From: Deltaproteobacteria bacterium
GTDB lineage: Bacteria; Myxococcota; Myxococcia; Myxococcales; SZAS-1
Length of the DNA: 64,000 nt
Direction: 5' to 3'
Assembly: GCA_018266075.1 (NCBI GenBank)
Contig: JAFEBB010000040.1
Location: 1 to 64,000 of the forward strand
Part shown: positions 28,871 through 38,900 of the stretch, in pieces
Layout of the letters: each line of letters starts with the position of its first letter
How positions within the stretch are numbered: position 1 is the first letter of the stretch
Translations under genes and position numbers: made by a program
Notes under the pieces: model-generated
What the model was told of the DNA's origin: nothing
The model's input: the letters and a program-made list of their open reading frames with translations, nothing else
The model's database searches: none

Positions 28871-29083
28871 GGCGCCATCTCCACGGCTTCAGTTAGGTCC
28901 TTGCCACGTGGAAAGCCCGCGCGCCCGCGCGCCCGTCAAAGGAGCAACCTGGCGTTTGCCGGGCCTGCTTGAGGTGCCTACCGTTCAGCCGGCGCTGAGT
29001 GGCCAGGCAGGGAGGAAAAGGCGAGCGCGCGGCGCTGCGGGTTTTGCCCGCGGCGGGGACGGAAGGCGGGGTCGGGGGGAGCC

Positions 29084-32044
29084 ATGCGCGGGAGGTGGGG
29101 CGCCGCCGCGGGCGTGTTGGCGCTCGCGCTCTGGGGCTGCAGCAAGACCGAGCTCATGGACGTCGACGGCCAGCTGGTGGTGGCCCCGACCCAGATCGAG
29201 TTCGGCATGGTGCCCCTGCACGGTCAGGCGGTGCAGAGCCTGCACATGACCAACGCCGGTCGCGCGCCCTTGCGCGTGTCCGACGTTTCCGCGCTGCTCG
29301 GTCAGCCGCACGCGCTCCTGGCTACGGCGCCGTCGCCGTTCAAGGCCATCTCCGCCGCGCACATGCCGCTGAGCCTGGTGACCAACGAGATCTCGGTGGT
29401 GAGCGTGACCTTCACGCCCACGGCCGTCGGCGACATCCGCGGCACGCTCATGGTCACCGACGACGCCGACAGCCAGCCGGTGGCGGTCGCCACGTTGCAC
29501 GGCATCGCGGTGGACGCCGAGGCCACGATCGAGCCCTCGCAGCTCGACTTCGGACGAATCGAGGTGGGCACGCAGGCCCTGCAGGCGCTCACCGTGCGCA
29601 ACGACTCGCCGCTGCCGGTGCAGGTCACGCCCACGCCCTTCGGCACCGACTCGGACGAGTTCTCCGCCCGGCCGATGACCGTCCCGGCACACCAGTCGCG
29701 GCAGCTTCCGGTGACCTTCGCGCCCACGCGAATCGCAAAGGTCGCGAGCGCGATGTGGGTCACGACGTGTCAGGGCTGCGCGGCGGTGGCGGTGAACCTC
29801 TACGGCGAAGGGCTCGACTCGGCGCTCGTCGTGGATCCGAACCCGATGGTGTACGGCGCGGTGCCCATCGACGCGTCGGCCGAGGTGGACTGCCGGTTGA
29901 TCAACGTGTCGAGCCTGCCGCTGGAGCTGAAGGGCGTGGCGCTCGCGCCCGGCACCGACGGCGACTACCAGCTCTTGCAGCCCATCCCCGACTTCATCTT
30001 GCAGCCCGGCGGCTGGCTGGCCACGGGCGTGCGCTACACGCCGTCGCACCTGGGCGTGGCGCAGGGCGGGATGATCGCCTTCAGCTCGTCGCATCGACAT
30101 CCGCGCCTCGAGGTGCCGTTCCAGGGCGAGGGCGGCGGCGCGGAGCTCGCGGTGGCGCCCACGCCCATCGACTTTGGCGACGTGCCGGTGGGCGCCGAGG
30201 CCACCGCGATCCTCCACGTCCGCAACGCGGGCAGCGGCACGGATCTCCTCACCGTGACCGGAGCGACCGCGCAGGGCGCGAGCTTCGGCCTCGTCGCCGG
30301 CGGGCTGCCCCAGACGCTCGCCGCAGGCCAGGCCGTGGACCTCACGGTGACGTTCGATCCCACCCAGGCTGGCAACGTCGCGGGCAGCATCACCGTGGAC
30401 TCGAGCGACGGCAGCGCGCCGCACAAGGTCGTGCCGCTCACGGGCAACGGCCTGCCCATCGCGCCCTGCCAGTACACGCTCACGCCGCAGCCGGCCATCG
30501 AGTTCGGCAACGTGCCGCCAGGTACAGGCGCCGTGCTCGGCTTCCGCTTCTCGAACGTGGGCAATGACCTCTGCGTGCTGCGCAACGTGCACGTGGCCCA
30601 GGACGCGAACGGCGCCTTCTTCCTGCCGGGCGGTCCGGTGAACAGCACCGTGGTCTGGCCCGGCGATGCGTTCGAGGCCCAGGTCGCGTACGTGTCGAAG
30701 GGCGATGCGAGCGCCGTGGGCAGCGTCACCATGACCGTGAGCGACCCGGCGAATCCGGTGCTCACCTTGCCGCTCACCGCGAGCTCGCTCACGAATTGCC
30801 TCGTGGCCGCGCCGCCCTTCATCGACTTCGGCGCGCTGCGCAGCGACTGCCCGCATCCGCCGCAGAGCACGCACGTCACCAATGCCTGCGCCGCCCCGGT
30901 GCAGGTGGACCCGATTTGGATTGGCACGGGCACGAGCAACGAGTTCTCGCTGGTGAATGCGCCGCCGACGCCGCTCACCATGCAGCCAGGCCAGGGGATC
31001 ACGCTGACCGTCGCGTACGCGGCGCAGGAGAAGGGCCAGAACTTCAGCCCGCTCTTCCTCGGCGAGAGCGACGTCCCCGCCGCGCCGCTGCTGGTGCCAT
31101 TGCTCGGCGAAGGCCTGGAGACGGGCAACACCACGGACCGCTTCATCCAGGCCGATGGCACCAAGGCGGACGTGCTCTTCATCGTCGACAACTCGAACTC
31201 CATGGCCGAGGAGCAGCCGCGCCTGCAGGCCGCGATTCCCGACTTCATCGCCGCCGCGCGCGCGCAGGGCATGGACCTGCACGTGGCCGTGACCACGACC
31301 GGCATCGATCCCGTCGCGCAATCGGGCTGCAAGGGTGGCGTGAATGGCGGCGAAGCGGGGCGCCTGTTCCCGGTCGATCACTCGAACGTGCGCATCGTGG
31401 ACCTCACCCAGAGCACGCCCGAGAGCGTGGTGCAGGACGACATCGACGTGGGGCTCTGCACGCACCTGGAGCAGGGCCTCGAAGCGACGCGGCGCGCGCT
31501 CTCGTCGCCGCTCATCGACCACGCCGACGATCCCGCCACGCCGCAGTCGCTCGACGGCAACCTCGGCTTCCTCCGCGACGATGCGCAGCTCTCGGTGGTC
31601 GTGGTCAGCGACGAGGACGACCACTCCGGCGATGACGTGAGCGCCTACGCCTCGTTCCTGCGCTCGGTGCACGGGCTCACCCAGCCGCAGCGCGTGGGGT
31701 TCTTCGGGCTGGTGCCGCTGTCGGCGTGCGCGACGTCGTCGGGCTCGAGTGCGCCGCGCTATGCGCAGATGGCCCAGGCGACGGGCGGCGCCGTCTGGGA
31801 CGTGTGCAGCAGCGACTACGGCCCTGCGCTCGCCCAGGTCGCCGATCGCAGCTTCGGACCGCAGACGCACTTTCCGCTCACGCAGCTGGCGGATGCGTCG
31901 ACCATCGTCGTGACCGTCAACGGCAGCCCGGCGCCGGCCGGCAGCTGGAGCTACGACCCCTCGACGAACGCCATCGTCTTCAACAACGCGCCCGTGCCGG
32001 GGACGGCCATCGACGTGGCGTACACGGCCATGTGTCCGCCGTGA
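29084..32044 (+). CDS. Surface lipoprotein with choice-of-anchor D (ASH-like) repeats and VWA domain
   Basis: A 986-residue protein. The N-terminus MRGRWGAAAGVLALALWGCS ends in a lipobox-like LWGC, so it is probably lipid-anchored. Five to six immunoglobulin-like choice-of-anchor/ASH modules follow, each with an IDFG or IEFG strand and a V-x-N-x-G strand (for example ATIEPSQLDFGRIEVG, TPIDFGDVPVG, PAIEFGNVPPG). From about residue 693 a von Willebrand A domain carries an intact metal site (DVLFIVDNSNS). GGGGGGAG precedes the ATG. Such proteins are common in Myxococcota and are presumed to act in surface adhesion. Six or more Cys in the C-terminal half may form disulfides. Confidence 0.88.
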   Translation: MRGRWGAAAGVLALALWGCSKTELMDVDGQLVVAPTQIEFGMVPLHGQAVQSLHMTNAGRAPLRVSDVSALLGQPHALLATAPSPFKAISAAHMPLSLVTNEISVVSVTFTPTAVGDIRGTLMVTDDADSQPVAVATLHGIAVDAEATIEPSQLDFGRIEVGTQALQALTVRNDSPLPVQVTPTPFGTDSDEFSARPMTVPAHQSRQLPVTFAPTRIAKVASAMWVTTCQGCAAVAVNLYGEGLDSALVVDPNPMVYGAVPIDASAEVDCRLINVSSLPLELKGVALAPGTDGDYQLLQPIPDFILQPGGWLATGVRYTPSHLGVAQGGMIAFSSSHRHPRLEVPFQGEGGGAELAVAPTPIDFGDVPVGAEATAILHVRNAGSGTDLLTVTGATAQGASFGLVAGGLPQTLAAGQAVDLTVTFDPTQAGNVAGSITVDSSDGSAPHKVVPLTGNGLPIAPCQYTLTPQPAIEFGNVPPGTGAVLGFRFSNVGNDLCVLRNVHVAQDANGAFFLPGGPVNSTVVWPGDAFEAQVAYVSKGDASAVGSVTMTVSDPANPVLTLPLTASSLTNCLVAAPPFIDFGALRSDCPHPPQSTHVTNACAAPVQVDPIWIGTGTSNEFSLVNAPPTPLTMQPGQGITLTVAYAAQEKGQNFSPLFLGESDVPAAPLLVPLLGEGLETGNTTDRFIQADGTKADVLFIVDNSNSMAEEQPRLQAAIPDFIAAARAQGMDLHVAVTTTGIDPVAQSGCKGGVNGGEAGRLFPVDHSNVRIVDLTQSTPESVVQDDIDVGLCTHLEQGLEATRRALSSPLIDHADDPATPQSLDGNLGFLRDDAQLSVVVVSDEDDHSGDDVSAYASFLRSVHGLTQPQRVGFFGLVPLSACATSSGSSAPRYAQMAQATGGAVWDVCSSDYGPALAQVADRSFGPQTHFPLTQLADASTIVVTVNGSPAPAGSWSYDPSTNAIVFNNAPVPGTAIDVAYTAMCPP

Positions 32045-32127
32045 TTCCCCGGGCGGGGCTGGCCTGTAGCACGCTGCAGCAATCGCCCCAAAGTTGTGGG
32101 GTCGGTCTCGCGTGCTAGATCGATCGC

Positions 32128-32511
32128 ATGGACAAGCCGCCTCGGCAGCTCGAGTTGCCCCTCACAGGACGCGTCGAGCAGGCCGAGCCCAAGCAGGCGG
32201 AGCGCGTCGTCCCGCGTGAGGCGCCGCCGGCGCCGCGCTCGCTGCGGCTGATCCAGGGCGAGGGCAAGGGGCGTCAGGAGAAGCTGCGCTCGCGCGACGA
32301 CCTGGCGCGCGTGCTGGTGGGCGCGGCCGGCGACATGCTGCTCAAGCGCATCAGCGCGCCGCGCGCGAACGAGATCACCAAGCGCGTGGAGAAGCTGCTG
32401 GCGCTCTTCGACCGCGTGGATCGCGAGCCGATGCTGGAGCCCGTGCTGCGCCGCGAGCTGGATGTGCTCGAGGAGCTGCTGCGCGACTCGAAGGCGAAGG
32501 CGAAGCGCTGA
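32128..32511 (+). CDS. Conserved hypothetical protein
   Basis: A 127-residue cytoplasmic protein. The first 50 residues are Pro/Arg/Gln-rich and probably disordered. The rest forms predicted helices (LARVLVGAAGDMLLKRISAPRA..., ITKRVEKLLALFDRVDR, LEPVLRRELDVLEELLRD) with a basic tail ending KAKAKR. No domain recognised. It is convergent with the Sel1-like gene with essentially no gap. Confidence 0.6.
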   Translation: MDKPPRQLELPLTGRVEQAEPKQAERVVPREAPPAPRSLRLIQGEGKGRQEKLRSRDDLARVLVGAAGDMLLKRISAPRANEITKRVEKLLALFDRVDREPMLEPVLRRELDVLEELLRDSKAKAKR

Positions 32512-32913
32512 TCAGCCGCCGGCGTCGGGCGCGCTCGGACACGCCTCTTTGATGCCCAGCTTGCAGGCCTTCTCGAGCATCGCGTGGCCGTGCTTCTCGT
32601 CGGCCTTGCCCGAGGTGGGCTGCAAGAGCCGCTTGCCCGCGTCGAAGCAGCTTTGCGCGTGGTCCTTGGCGCAGGCCGCGCGGAGGATGCTCAGCGCCCG
32701 CTTGGCGTCGAGCTCTACGCCCTTGCCCAGGTCGTAGAGCTTCGCGAGCGCGTGACACGAATCCAGCAGGCCCGCATCGCACGCGCGGTGGCAGGCCTGG
32801 GCAGTGTCCGCCGTCCCATCGGCCTTGGTGCAGTGGTCCGCGTCGGCCTTGGCCAGCGCGGCCTTGTCCGGAGCGCCGGCGACCAGCACCAGCGCCATCA
32901 CGAGCGACGTCAT
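32512..32913 (-). CDS. Exported Sel1-like repeat protein
   Basis: A 133-residue protein with a short signal peptide (MTSLVMALVLVAGAP). The mature part contains two to three Sel1/TPR-like helical repeats: CHALAKLYDLGKGVELDAKRALSILRA is the clearest, with the typical A-x-L-Y-x-x-G-x-G-V pattern. Paired Cys residues lie in each repeat, as in HcpA-type secreted Sel1 proteins. Its ATG overlaps the stop of the upstream nuclease gene (ATGA). A periplasmic protein-interaction role is likely. Confidence 0.7.
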   Translation of the reverse strand: MTSLVMALVLVAGAPDKAALAKADADHCTKADGTADTAQACHRACDAGLLDSCHALAKLYDLGKGVELDAKRALSILRAACAKDHAQSCFDAGKRLLQPTSGKADEKHGHAMLEKACKLGIKEACPSAPDAGG

Positions 32914-34271
32914 TCCTGGCTGGCCCCGTTGTTCCCGCCCTCGGTCGGCGCTGCGGGCTCAGCCGGCGCAGAGGGCTCGGCCGGCGCCTCGGGCTCCGGC
33001 TCCGAGGCGATGGCCGCGAACGGCTTGAACGTGAGCTTCACCTCGCCCTTCGGCGCGCGCGGCTCACGCGGCGGGCGATCGGGACGCGCCTCGCGGGGCG
33101 GGCGATCCTCGCGCGGCGGGCGGTCCTCGCGCGGGGGACGATTCTCACGCGGCGGACGATTCTCGCGCGGCGGACGCTCGGGGCGCTCGTGCTTGTGCTC
33201 GCCGCCGCCATCGCCCGACGCGGCCGCGGGCACCTTGTGCCGCTTCTTGCCGCCGATGCGCGACTCCACCGGCCGCTTGCCGCCCTGCGTGGGCGCGGGG
33301 CCCTTCCAGAAGTGCCGCTCGTAGAGCTTGTCGAAGCTGGTCCAGTTGTCGCCCTGGTCGCGCTGCATGATGCCCAGCCAGCTGTTCACGCGGCTGTCGA
33401 GCTCGTCGAGCGCGTGCACCAGCAGCGCCTCGAGCGTGGCCGGAATCTTGGGCGAGCCGTACTCGAGCGAGCCGTGGTGCGCGAGCACGATGTGGGTGAC
33501 GTGCTGCTCCAGCAGCGCCGGGAAGCCCTCGATGGCGCGCGCGCGCGCGTGGATCTGCTGCGCGGTCATCACCAGGTGGCCCACCAGCCGGCCCTCGTCG
33601 GTGTACTCGGTGCCGCGCTCGAAGCTGAGCTCCTTCACCTTCATCACGTCGTGCAGGAACGCGCCCGCCACGACGAGATCGCGGTCCACCATTGGGTAGT
33701 GGTCGGCCAGGCGGTGCGCGAGCTTCATGCACGAGAGCGTGTGCTCCAGCAGGCCGCCCGGATACGCGTGGTGGATCGTCTTCGCTGCGGGCGCGCGCTT
33801 GATGAGCGGCGCGAGCTCGGCGTCGTCGGTGAAGCTGCGCAGGAGTTGGCGCAGGTGCGGATCGCCGATGCGGTCGATGAGCGAGACCACCTCGGAGAAG
33901 CGGCGCTCGGCGGCGCCCCCGGCGTGCGGCACCTCCTTCGCGGGCTCCTCGCGCGGCGGCGGCTGGGCGAAGTCGTCGGCGGTGAGCTCACCCAGCTCGC
34001 CCTTGGCGATGCTGTCGAGCTTGAGCTGCGGGTGGCCCTGGTGCACCACCGTGCTGGCCACGACCGTCACCAGGTCGCCCACCTCGAAGGTCTTCTCGAT
34101 GTCGGCGGCGTTGTCCCAGACGCGCGCGTCGATCTCGCCCGTCTTGTCGAAGAGCACCACGGCCAGGTAGGGCTTGCCGCTCTTGCCCGTGGGCAGGCTC
34201 TTCTTGCCGACTTTGAAGATGGACTCCACACGCTCCCCAGCTTGGATGTCCTTGACGAAGACCTTGGCCAC
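32910..34271 (-). CDS. YhaM-like 3'-5' exoribonuclease (OB-fold plus HD domain)
   Basis: A 453-residue protein. An N-terminal OB-fold (about residues 1-85; DIQAGERVESIFKVGKKSL, KTGEIDARVWD) binds nucleic acid. An HD domain follows (about 150-310), with YPGGLLEHTL, the metal motif HDVMK near residue 205 and a later AHHG. This is the YhaM/Cbf1 arrangement, known as a 3'-5' exoribonuclease. The last 140 residues are unlike YhaM of Firmicutes: a disordered region with at least eight P-P-R-E units (about residues 375-425), probably an RNA- or protein-binding tail. The GTG at 34271 has GAGGAG upstream, and the coding sequence starts with the conserved VKDI segment. It is coupled to the downstream Sel1-like gene. 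Confidence 0.85.
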   Translation of the reverse strand: MAKVFVKDIQAGERVESIFKVGKKSLPTGKSGKPYLAVVLFDKTGEIDARVWDNAADIEKTFEVGDLVTVVASTVVHQGHPQLKLDSIAKGELGELTADDFAQPPPREEPAKEVPHAGGAAERRFSEVVSLIDRIGDPHLRQLLRSFTDDAELAPLIKRAPAAKTIHHAYPGGLLEHTLSCMKLAHRLADHYPMVDRDLVVAGAFLHDVMKVKELSFERGTEYTDEGRLVGHLVMTAQQIHARARAIEGFPALLEQHVTHIVLAHHGSLEYGSPKIPATLEALLVHALDELDSRVNSWLGIMQRDQGDNWTSFDKLYERHFWKGPAPTQGGKRPVESRIGGKKRHKVPAAASGDGGGEHKHERPERPPRENRPPRENRPPREDRPPREDRPPREARPDRPPREPRAPKGEVKLTFKPFAAIASEPEPEAPAEPSAPAEPAAPTEGGNNGASQE

Positions 34272-34383
34272 GGCGCTGCTCCTCGGAAAAAAGTCGGCGG
34301 ACCGTAGCACGCACCCTGCGCGGCGGGCGAGCGCTCGCGCAAAGGGCTGCTTGCAGTTATGAACGTTGCCGGGAGGGTGGACC

Positions 34384-34839
34384 GTGCTTCACGTCGGCGA
34401 CCGCGCGCCCGAGTTTCATGCGCTCACCACCACCGGTGTGCGCATCGACCTCGATGCCTACTCGGGCAAGTGGTTGGTGCTCTACTTCTTCCCCAAGGCG
34501 TTCACGCCGGGCTGCACCGCCGAGGCGCGCCGGTTCCGCGACAACTTCCCGGAGATCCAGTCGCTGGGCGCGGAGGTCCTGGGCGTCTCGCACGACGACC
34601 ACGCCACCCAGTGCGACTTCGCCAAGACGATGGCCGTGACCTTTCCGCTCGTCGCCGACGCGGACCGCAAGATCGCGCGCGACTACGGCGTGAGCCGCGC
34701 GTTGCTGCCGTTCGACAAGCGGGTCACGTACGTCATCGACCCGCAGCGCAGGGTGCGCGCGGTGTTCCACCACGAGTTCCAGGTGAGCAAGCACCTCGAC
34801 GACGTGCTGCTGTTCCTGCAGCGCAACGCCAAGCGCTGA
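34384..34839 (+). CDS. bcp: Peroxiredoxin, BCP/PrxQ type
   Basis: A 151-residue thiol peroxidase that reduces hydroperoxides. The fold starts VGDRAPEFHALTTTG. The peroxidatic Cys is residue 44 in FTPGCTAEARRF. The PrxQ resolving Cys five residues later is missing (Arg is there), so it is either 1-Cys or uses the Cys near residue 77 (ATQCDFA). The GTG at 34384 is preferred because GGGAGG lies upstream; an earlier TTG would add six residues. The gene is divergent from the exoribonuclease. Confidence 0.9.
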   Translation: MLHVGDRAPEFHALTTTGVRIDLDAYSGKWLVLYFFPKAFTPGCTAEARRFRDNFPEIQSLGAEVLGVSHDDHATQCDFAKTMAVTFPLVADADRKIARDYGVSRALLPFDKRVTYVIDPQRRVRAVFHHEFQVSKHLDDVLLFLQRNAKR

Positions 34840-34854
34840 CGCCTGCTGTTGCTC

Positions 34855-35529
34855 TTAGCGCGGCGCCGGCGCATGCATTGGCCGCGGATAGAAGACCGTG
34901 ACCTGCGCGGCCACGACCGGCGCTTCTTCGGGCGCGCCGTCGAGCTTGGCCTGGCACGGTGCGCAGCGCTCCGCGGCAGCCACGATCTGCATGCGGCCCA
35001 CCGGGATGGGCTTGCCGCACGACTCGCAGGTGCCGAACTGCTCGCCGCGGCCCAGCGACTTGCGGACGCGCTCCAGCAGCACCGGATCCGAGCCGCGCAT
35101 GCCCGCAGCGGCCGCACGAACGCGTTGCTGCTCCGTGGGATCCATGGCGCCCCAGATGTCGGACGTCGGCTCGTCGCCCGAGAGCGCGAACTCGAGGAGC
35201 TGCAGCTCGCGACGCACCTCCAGCAGCAGCCCCGGTCGACGCAGCTCCATCACCGCGGGCGCTTGGAGGAGCACGCGCATCACGCTCTCGAGCTGGCGCT
35301 GCGCACTGCGGTCGTGCTCGAAGTTCCGGAAGTACTCCGCGAGCGCCACATTCTGCGATTGGCACACCTGCGCGAGGAGCCCGTTCACCATCTGCTCGAG
35401 GGTCACGCCCTGGAGCGCGGCGGTGAGGCGCGGCTCGTCGTTGAGCAGGGCCTTGAGCTGCCCGAGGAACTCGCGGTGCACGAGTCGCCACGGCTCTTGA
35501 GGCTTCTCGGGCTGGCTGGGCTCGCTCAC
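34855..35529 (-). CDS. TraR/DksA-type zinc-finger protein with long helical N-terminus
   Basis: A 224-residue protein starting at GTG with AGAGG upstream. The N-terminal 140 residues are helical (HREFLGQLKALLNDEPRL, MRVLLQAPAVMELRRPG). The C-terminus has a DksA/TraR-like four-Cys zinc finger (CESCGKPIPVGRM...CAPC, about residues 166-190). The order helix region then C4 finger matches DksA, which enters the RNA polymerase secondary channel. The N-terminal part is much longer than in DksA, however, and I see no DxxDxA coiled-coil tip, so polymerase binding is uncertain. It is convergent with the peroxiredoxin, 15 bp apart. Confidence 0.65.
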   Translation of the reverse strand: MSEPSQPEKPQEPWRLVHREFLGQLKALLNDEPRLTAALQGVTLEQMVNGLLAQVCQSQNVALAEYFRNFEHDRSAQRQLESVMRVLLQAPAVMELRRPGLLLEVRRELQLLEFALSGDEPTSDIWGAMDPTEQQRVRAAAAGMRGSDPVLLERVRKSLGRGEQFGTCESCGKPIPVGRMQIVAAAERCAPCQAKLDGAPEEAPVVAAQVTVFYPRPMHAPAPR

Positions 35530-35617
35530 GGGTGGGGACCTCTTCGGCAGGGCGCCATTCTGGCACGTCTCAGGCGCCGCGACGATGACCGAAAATTTCC
35601 AGGCGTCAAGGTGGGAC

Positions 35618-35905
35618 CTACGCGGGGGCCGAGGTGTTCACTTCTCGTGCGAGCTCGTCGAGGGTCTCCCGGAGGAGCACGGCGTCACCCACGGCGTGGA
35701 CGTGGATGATCTTGAGGGCGAGCAGGCTGGGCGCGAGGAAGCGCTTCGCACCCAGGCGTTCAGCCGCACGCCGTTCCAGGCGGACCACGAGGGCCTTCAC
35801 GGTCCAGTCCGCGGGATCGATCTGCAGATCCACGACCTTGCCGAGGTGGCCGCCGCTCGCGTCGATGACGGCCAGGCGCTGCAGGTCGGCGAACGTCGCA
35901 TTCAT
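35618..35905 (-). CDS. PRC-barrel-like protein
   Basis: A 95-residue single-domain protein. The sequence LQRLAVIDASGGHLGKVVDLQID...WTVKALVV has the strand-turn-strand pattern of PRC-barrel domains, known from RimM and photosynthetic reaction-centre H subunits, and LLRETLDELAREV forms the terminal helix. A small RNA- or protein-binding adaptor is likely. It sits alone downstream of the PHP lipoprotein on the opposite side of a short gap. Confidence 0.65.
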   Translation of the reverse strand: MNATFADLQRLAVIDASGGHLGKVVDLQIDPADWTVKALVVRLERRAAERLGAKRFLAPSLLALKIIHVHAVGDAVLLRETLDELAREVNTSAPA

Positions 35906-35947
35906 GCCCGGACGGTAGGCACTGCCGGTCCGCCTCCGCTCGACTGG

Positions 35948-38900
35948 CTACTTGGCGGTCATGATCTCCATGAACTCGCGCAGGCCGCGCCTGGGATCCG
36001 GCGGCGGGGGCTTGGCCACGGGCAGCGGCGCGCTCGCGCTCGACGGCGGTGTGAAGGGCGGGTGGTCGTAGCCGTTGCCGTCGGCGTCGATGAAGATGGG
36101 GTTCGCGAGCGCGAAGGGGATCGCCGGGACGCGCTGCCCCGTGGAGTCGACCTTCGCGTACACGAGCGGGAAGAGGTCCGTGGTCCCGTAGACGAACGGC
36201 ACGATCCACGTGTCGCCCGCGGGCGCCGGAATCTGGAAGGTCTCGAGGTGGTGGTAGCGATGCACCGCCTGCCCATCGACGGTCCCCACCGTCTCCAGAT
36301 CATTCGGCCCGAGCACGATGTCGCGCGAGGCGAGGATGCTGTTCGCCGGCCAGTGCGTGTTGGAGACGCCGTTGCACGCCACGCGCTCGGTGGCCGCGTT
36401 GGGACCGCTGGGGTCGAGCGGGCAGGTGGCATCGTCGCCTGGCGAGTGCGTGTAGAGCTCGATGCGACTCAGGTCCATGTACTCCGGCACCTGCACGTCG
36501 ATCGTGAATTCCACGTCGCCGGCGCCGGGCGGAATCACCTCGCCCGGGCCGACGTCCGCGCTCGCGGGATTGCCGTTGGCGTCCAGCCGATGGCCCGTGA
36601 AGAGGATGAACGGCCCGTCGCTGACGGTGGCCTTCATGGTGTTCACCGCGCTCGAGAGCTGCGCGGGCTGCAAGTTCGCCGGTGAGTCCACGCCGGTCTG
36701 CACCCAGGTGCGCCAATAGCCCGCGGCCGTCGCGAACTGCATGTGGGTGTCCGAGACGCCCGTGCCCGTGGCCTTGAGTCCCTCGGAGAGCAGCGTGAAC
36801 CAGTCGTTGAAGTTCGCGTGGGCCGCGTCGCTGTTGCCATCGAAGCCGTCGATGCCGGGGTTCAAGAGCTCGAACGAGTCGAAGTTCGAGCTCATCAGGC
36901 CCGTGTCGTTGGGCGGCGTGGTGCCCGGGTCCATGCGGAAGTCCGACGCCGGTGCGTGCGTGGCGAGGGTGTCCATGTCCACGTGGAGGTAGCTCAGGCC
37001 GCCCAGGAAGCCGCGCGGGTGGTTGAACTGGATGGTGCCCACGCCGGCGTTCCTCGCCGCGGCGAACATCTGGCCCAACGTGAACGTCGGCCCCGAGCCG
37101 CCGGCCCAGTCGAGCGCGCCGCCATTCAAGTCGCCGCGGACGATCGGGTACGGGTAGAGGATGTAGTGGCCGAAGTTCATCGGGCTGCACTCCTCGCCGA
37201 TGACCGTCGCCAGCAGGCTCTGTCCGCCGAGCGCCTGGTTGTAGGGCGCGAGGTCGGTCACGAACTCGTGGTCGGTGGAGACGAGCACCTCCATGCCCTC
37301 GGCGAGGTAGCTCTCCACGCGGTCCACGTTGGGCACGTACGAGTCCGGCGAGTTGATGGCGTGCACGTGGAAGTCGCTGGCCAGCCAGCCGGTGGTGTCC
37401 ACCACGCGCACCAGCGTGGCCGCGAGCGACTTGTCCGCCACGCGCAGGTCCAGGAGTTGCCCCGAGCCGGGCCAGCTGGGCGGGTAGATGCTGTACGCCG
37501 GCCCGCGCGAGACCAGCGCCTCGTACTCGCCCGGCGGCACCTGGAACGTCGCCGTCCCCGAGGGCGGCACGAAGCCCTGCAGCGCCACGTCGTTCGGGAG
37601 CGGGTCGCGGGTGATGTCGGTGTAGAGCCCGAGCTGCGCGTTCGGCGTGGGGCAGCCGCCGCTCTCCACGCAGAGCAGGGTGACCTTCGCGGGCAGCGGG
37701 TTCGACGCGTCGTCCTGCACGGTGACGCTCAAGCTCCGGGTGAGCGAGAGCGTGAAGTTCTGCGTCACCGGCGAGCCGCTGAGCGCGACCGGTTGGGGGC
37801 TGGCGATGGGGCGGCCAGGCGCCCACGCGGACACGCTGTAGCTGCCGGGATAGAGCGCGCCCTGGTACTGGCCGTTCGCGTCGGTGGTGAAGATGGTCTC
37901 CACGCCGATGGCGCTGCCCGCGCGCTCCACGGCCACGCGCGCGCCAGCGACCGGTGCGCCGAGCGTGTCGATGACCGTGCCCGAGAGCGGGACGGTGGTG
38001 CGGTTCAGGATCGGGGCGCGCGTCTTCTCGATCGTGGATGCCACGTCGCCGAGGTCACGGCCCACCACGAAGTCGCGCGCCATCACCGCCTGGCCGCTCG
38101 CGGGCACGTCGAGCTCGCCCTGGCGGCCATCTGGGCCGGCGTCGTTGAACCACGAGAGCAAGCCCGGGATGCCGGTCGCGCCGAGCACCGAGCCCGTCAC
38201 GCCGGCCACGGTGAGCGACACCGAGTTCTCCTCGGGCTGGGTCGCCGAGCCGGGATGGTAGGGCGCGTAGCCGTACGCGACGCCCGTGCCCAGGTAGCCG
38301 TACCAGCTCAAGCCGTCGAGGCCGAAGCAGAAGGTGTTCGAGTAGCCGAAGCCGTGCACGCAGGCGTCGGGGTTGAAGAACTCCACGTTGCCGCCGGGGT
38401 CGGTCAGGTCGCCCACCTCGAGGCCCACGGGCTGCGCGCCGTCGTTGCAGAACGCGGTGATCTCCTTCACCCGCTTCTCGCCCGGCGCGAGCACGAAGTA
38501 GTTGGTGATGCGCAGGGGCAGCGCTTGCTCGGGGTCCACCAGCGGCGGCGAGCCCAGCTTCTGCTGAAGCTGCGTCTTCACCGCCACCCAGTCGTTGAGC
38601 GCGTCCTGGCCGCTCGCGGCGATGACGGCCGGTCCGCCCTCGGAGCCGTCGCGGAGGATCTCGAAGTGCTGCGCGTCGACGGTCCGGCCGAAGTTGTAGA
38701 AGAGCCCCACCTCGCCGAACTCGTCGTGCATGTCATCGCCCACGAGCGCGGCGTCGATGATGTTGCCGCCGAAGGGCTGCGGCCCCAGGTGCCGGTCCGG
38801 GCCCTGGACGATCACGTGAATGGTCTCGTTGCCGATGAGGTAGTCGCCGAGCTTTCCCTGGGCGGCGTCACCGGTGAGGAGGTCGCTCGCGTCGGTGATG

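Noticed and set aside
28985-31870. Long minus-strand frame opposite the ASH/VWA lipoprotein
   Set aside because: Arg/His/Ala-rich low-information translation; the plus strand shows signal peptide, repeated domains and an intact VWA metal site.
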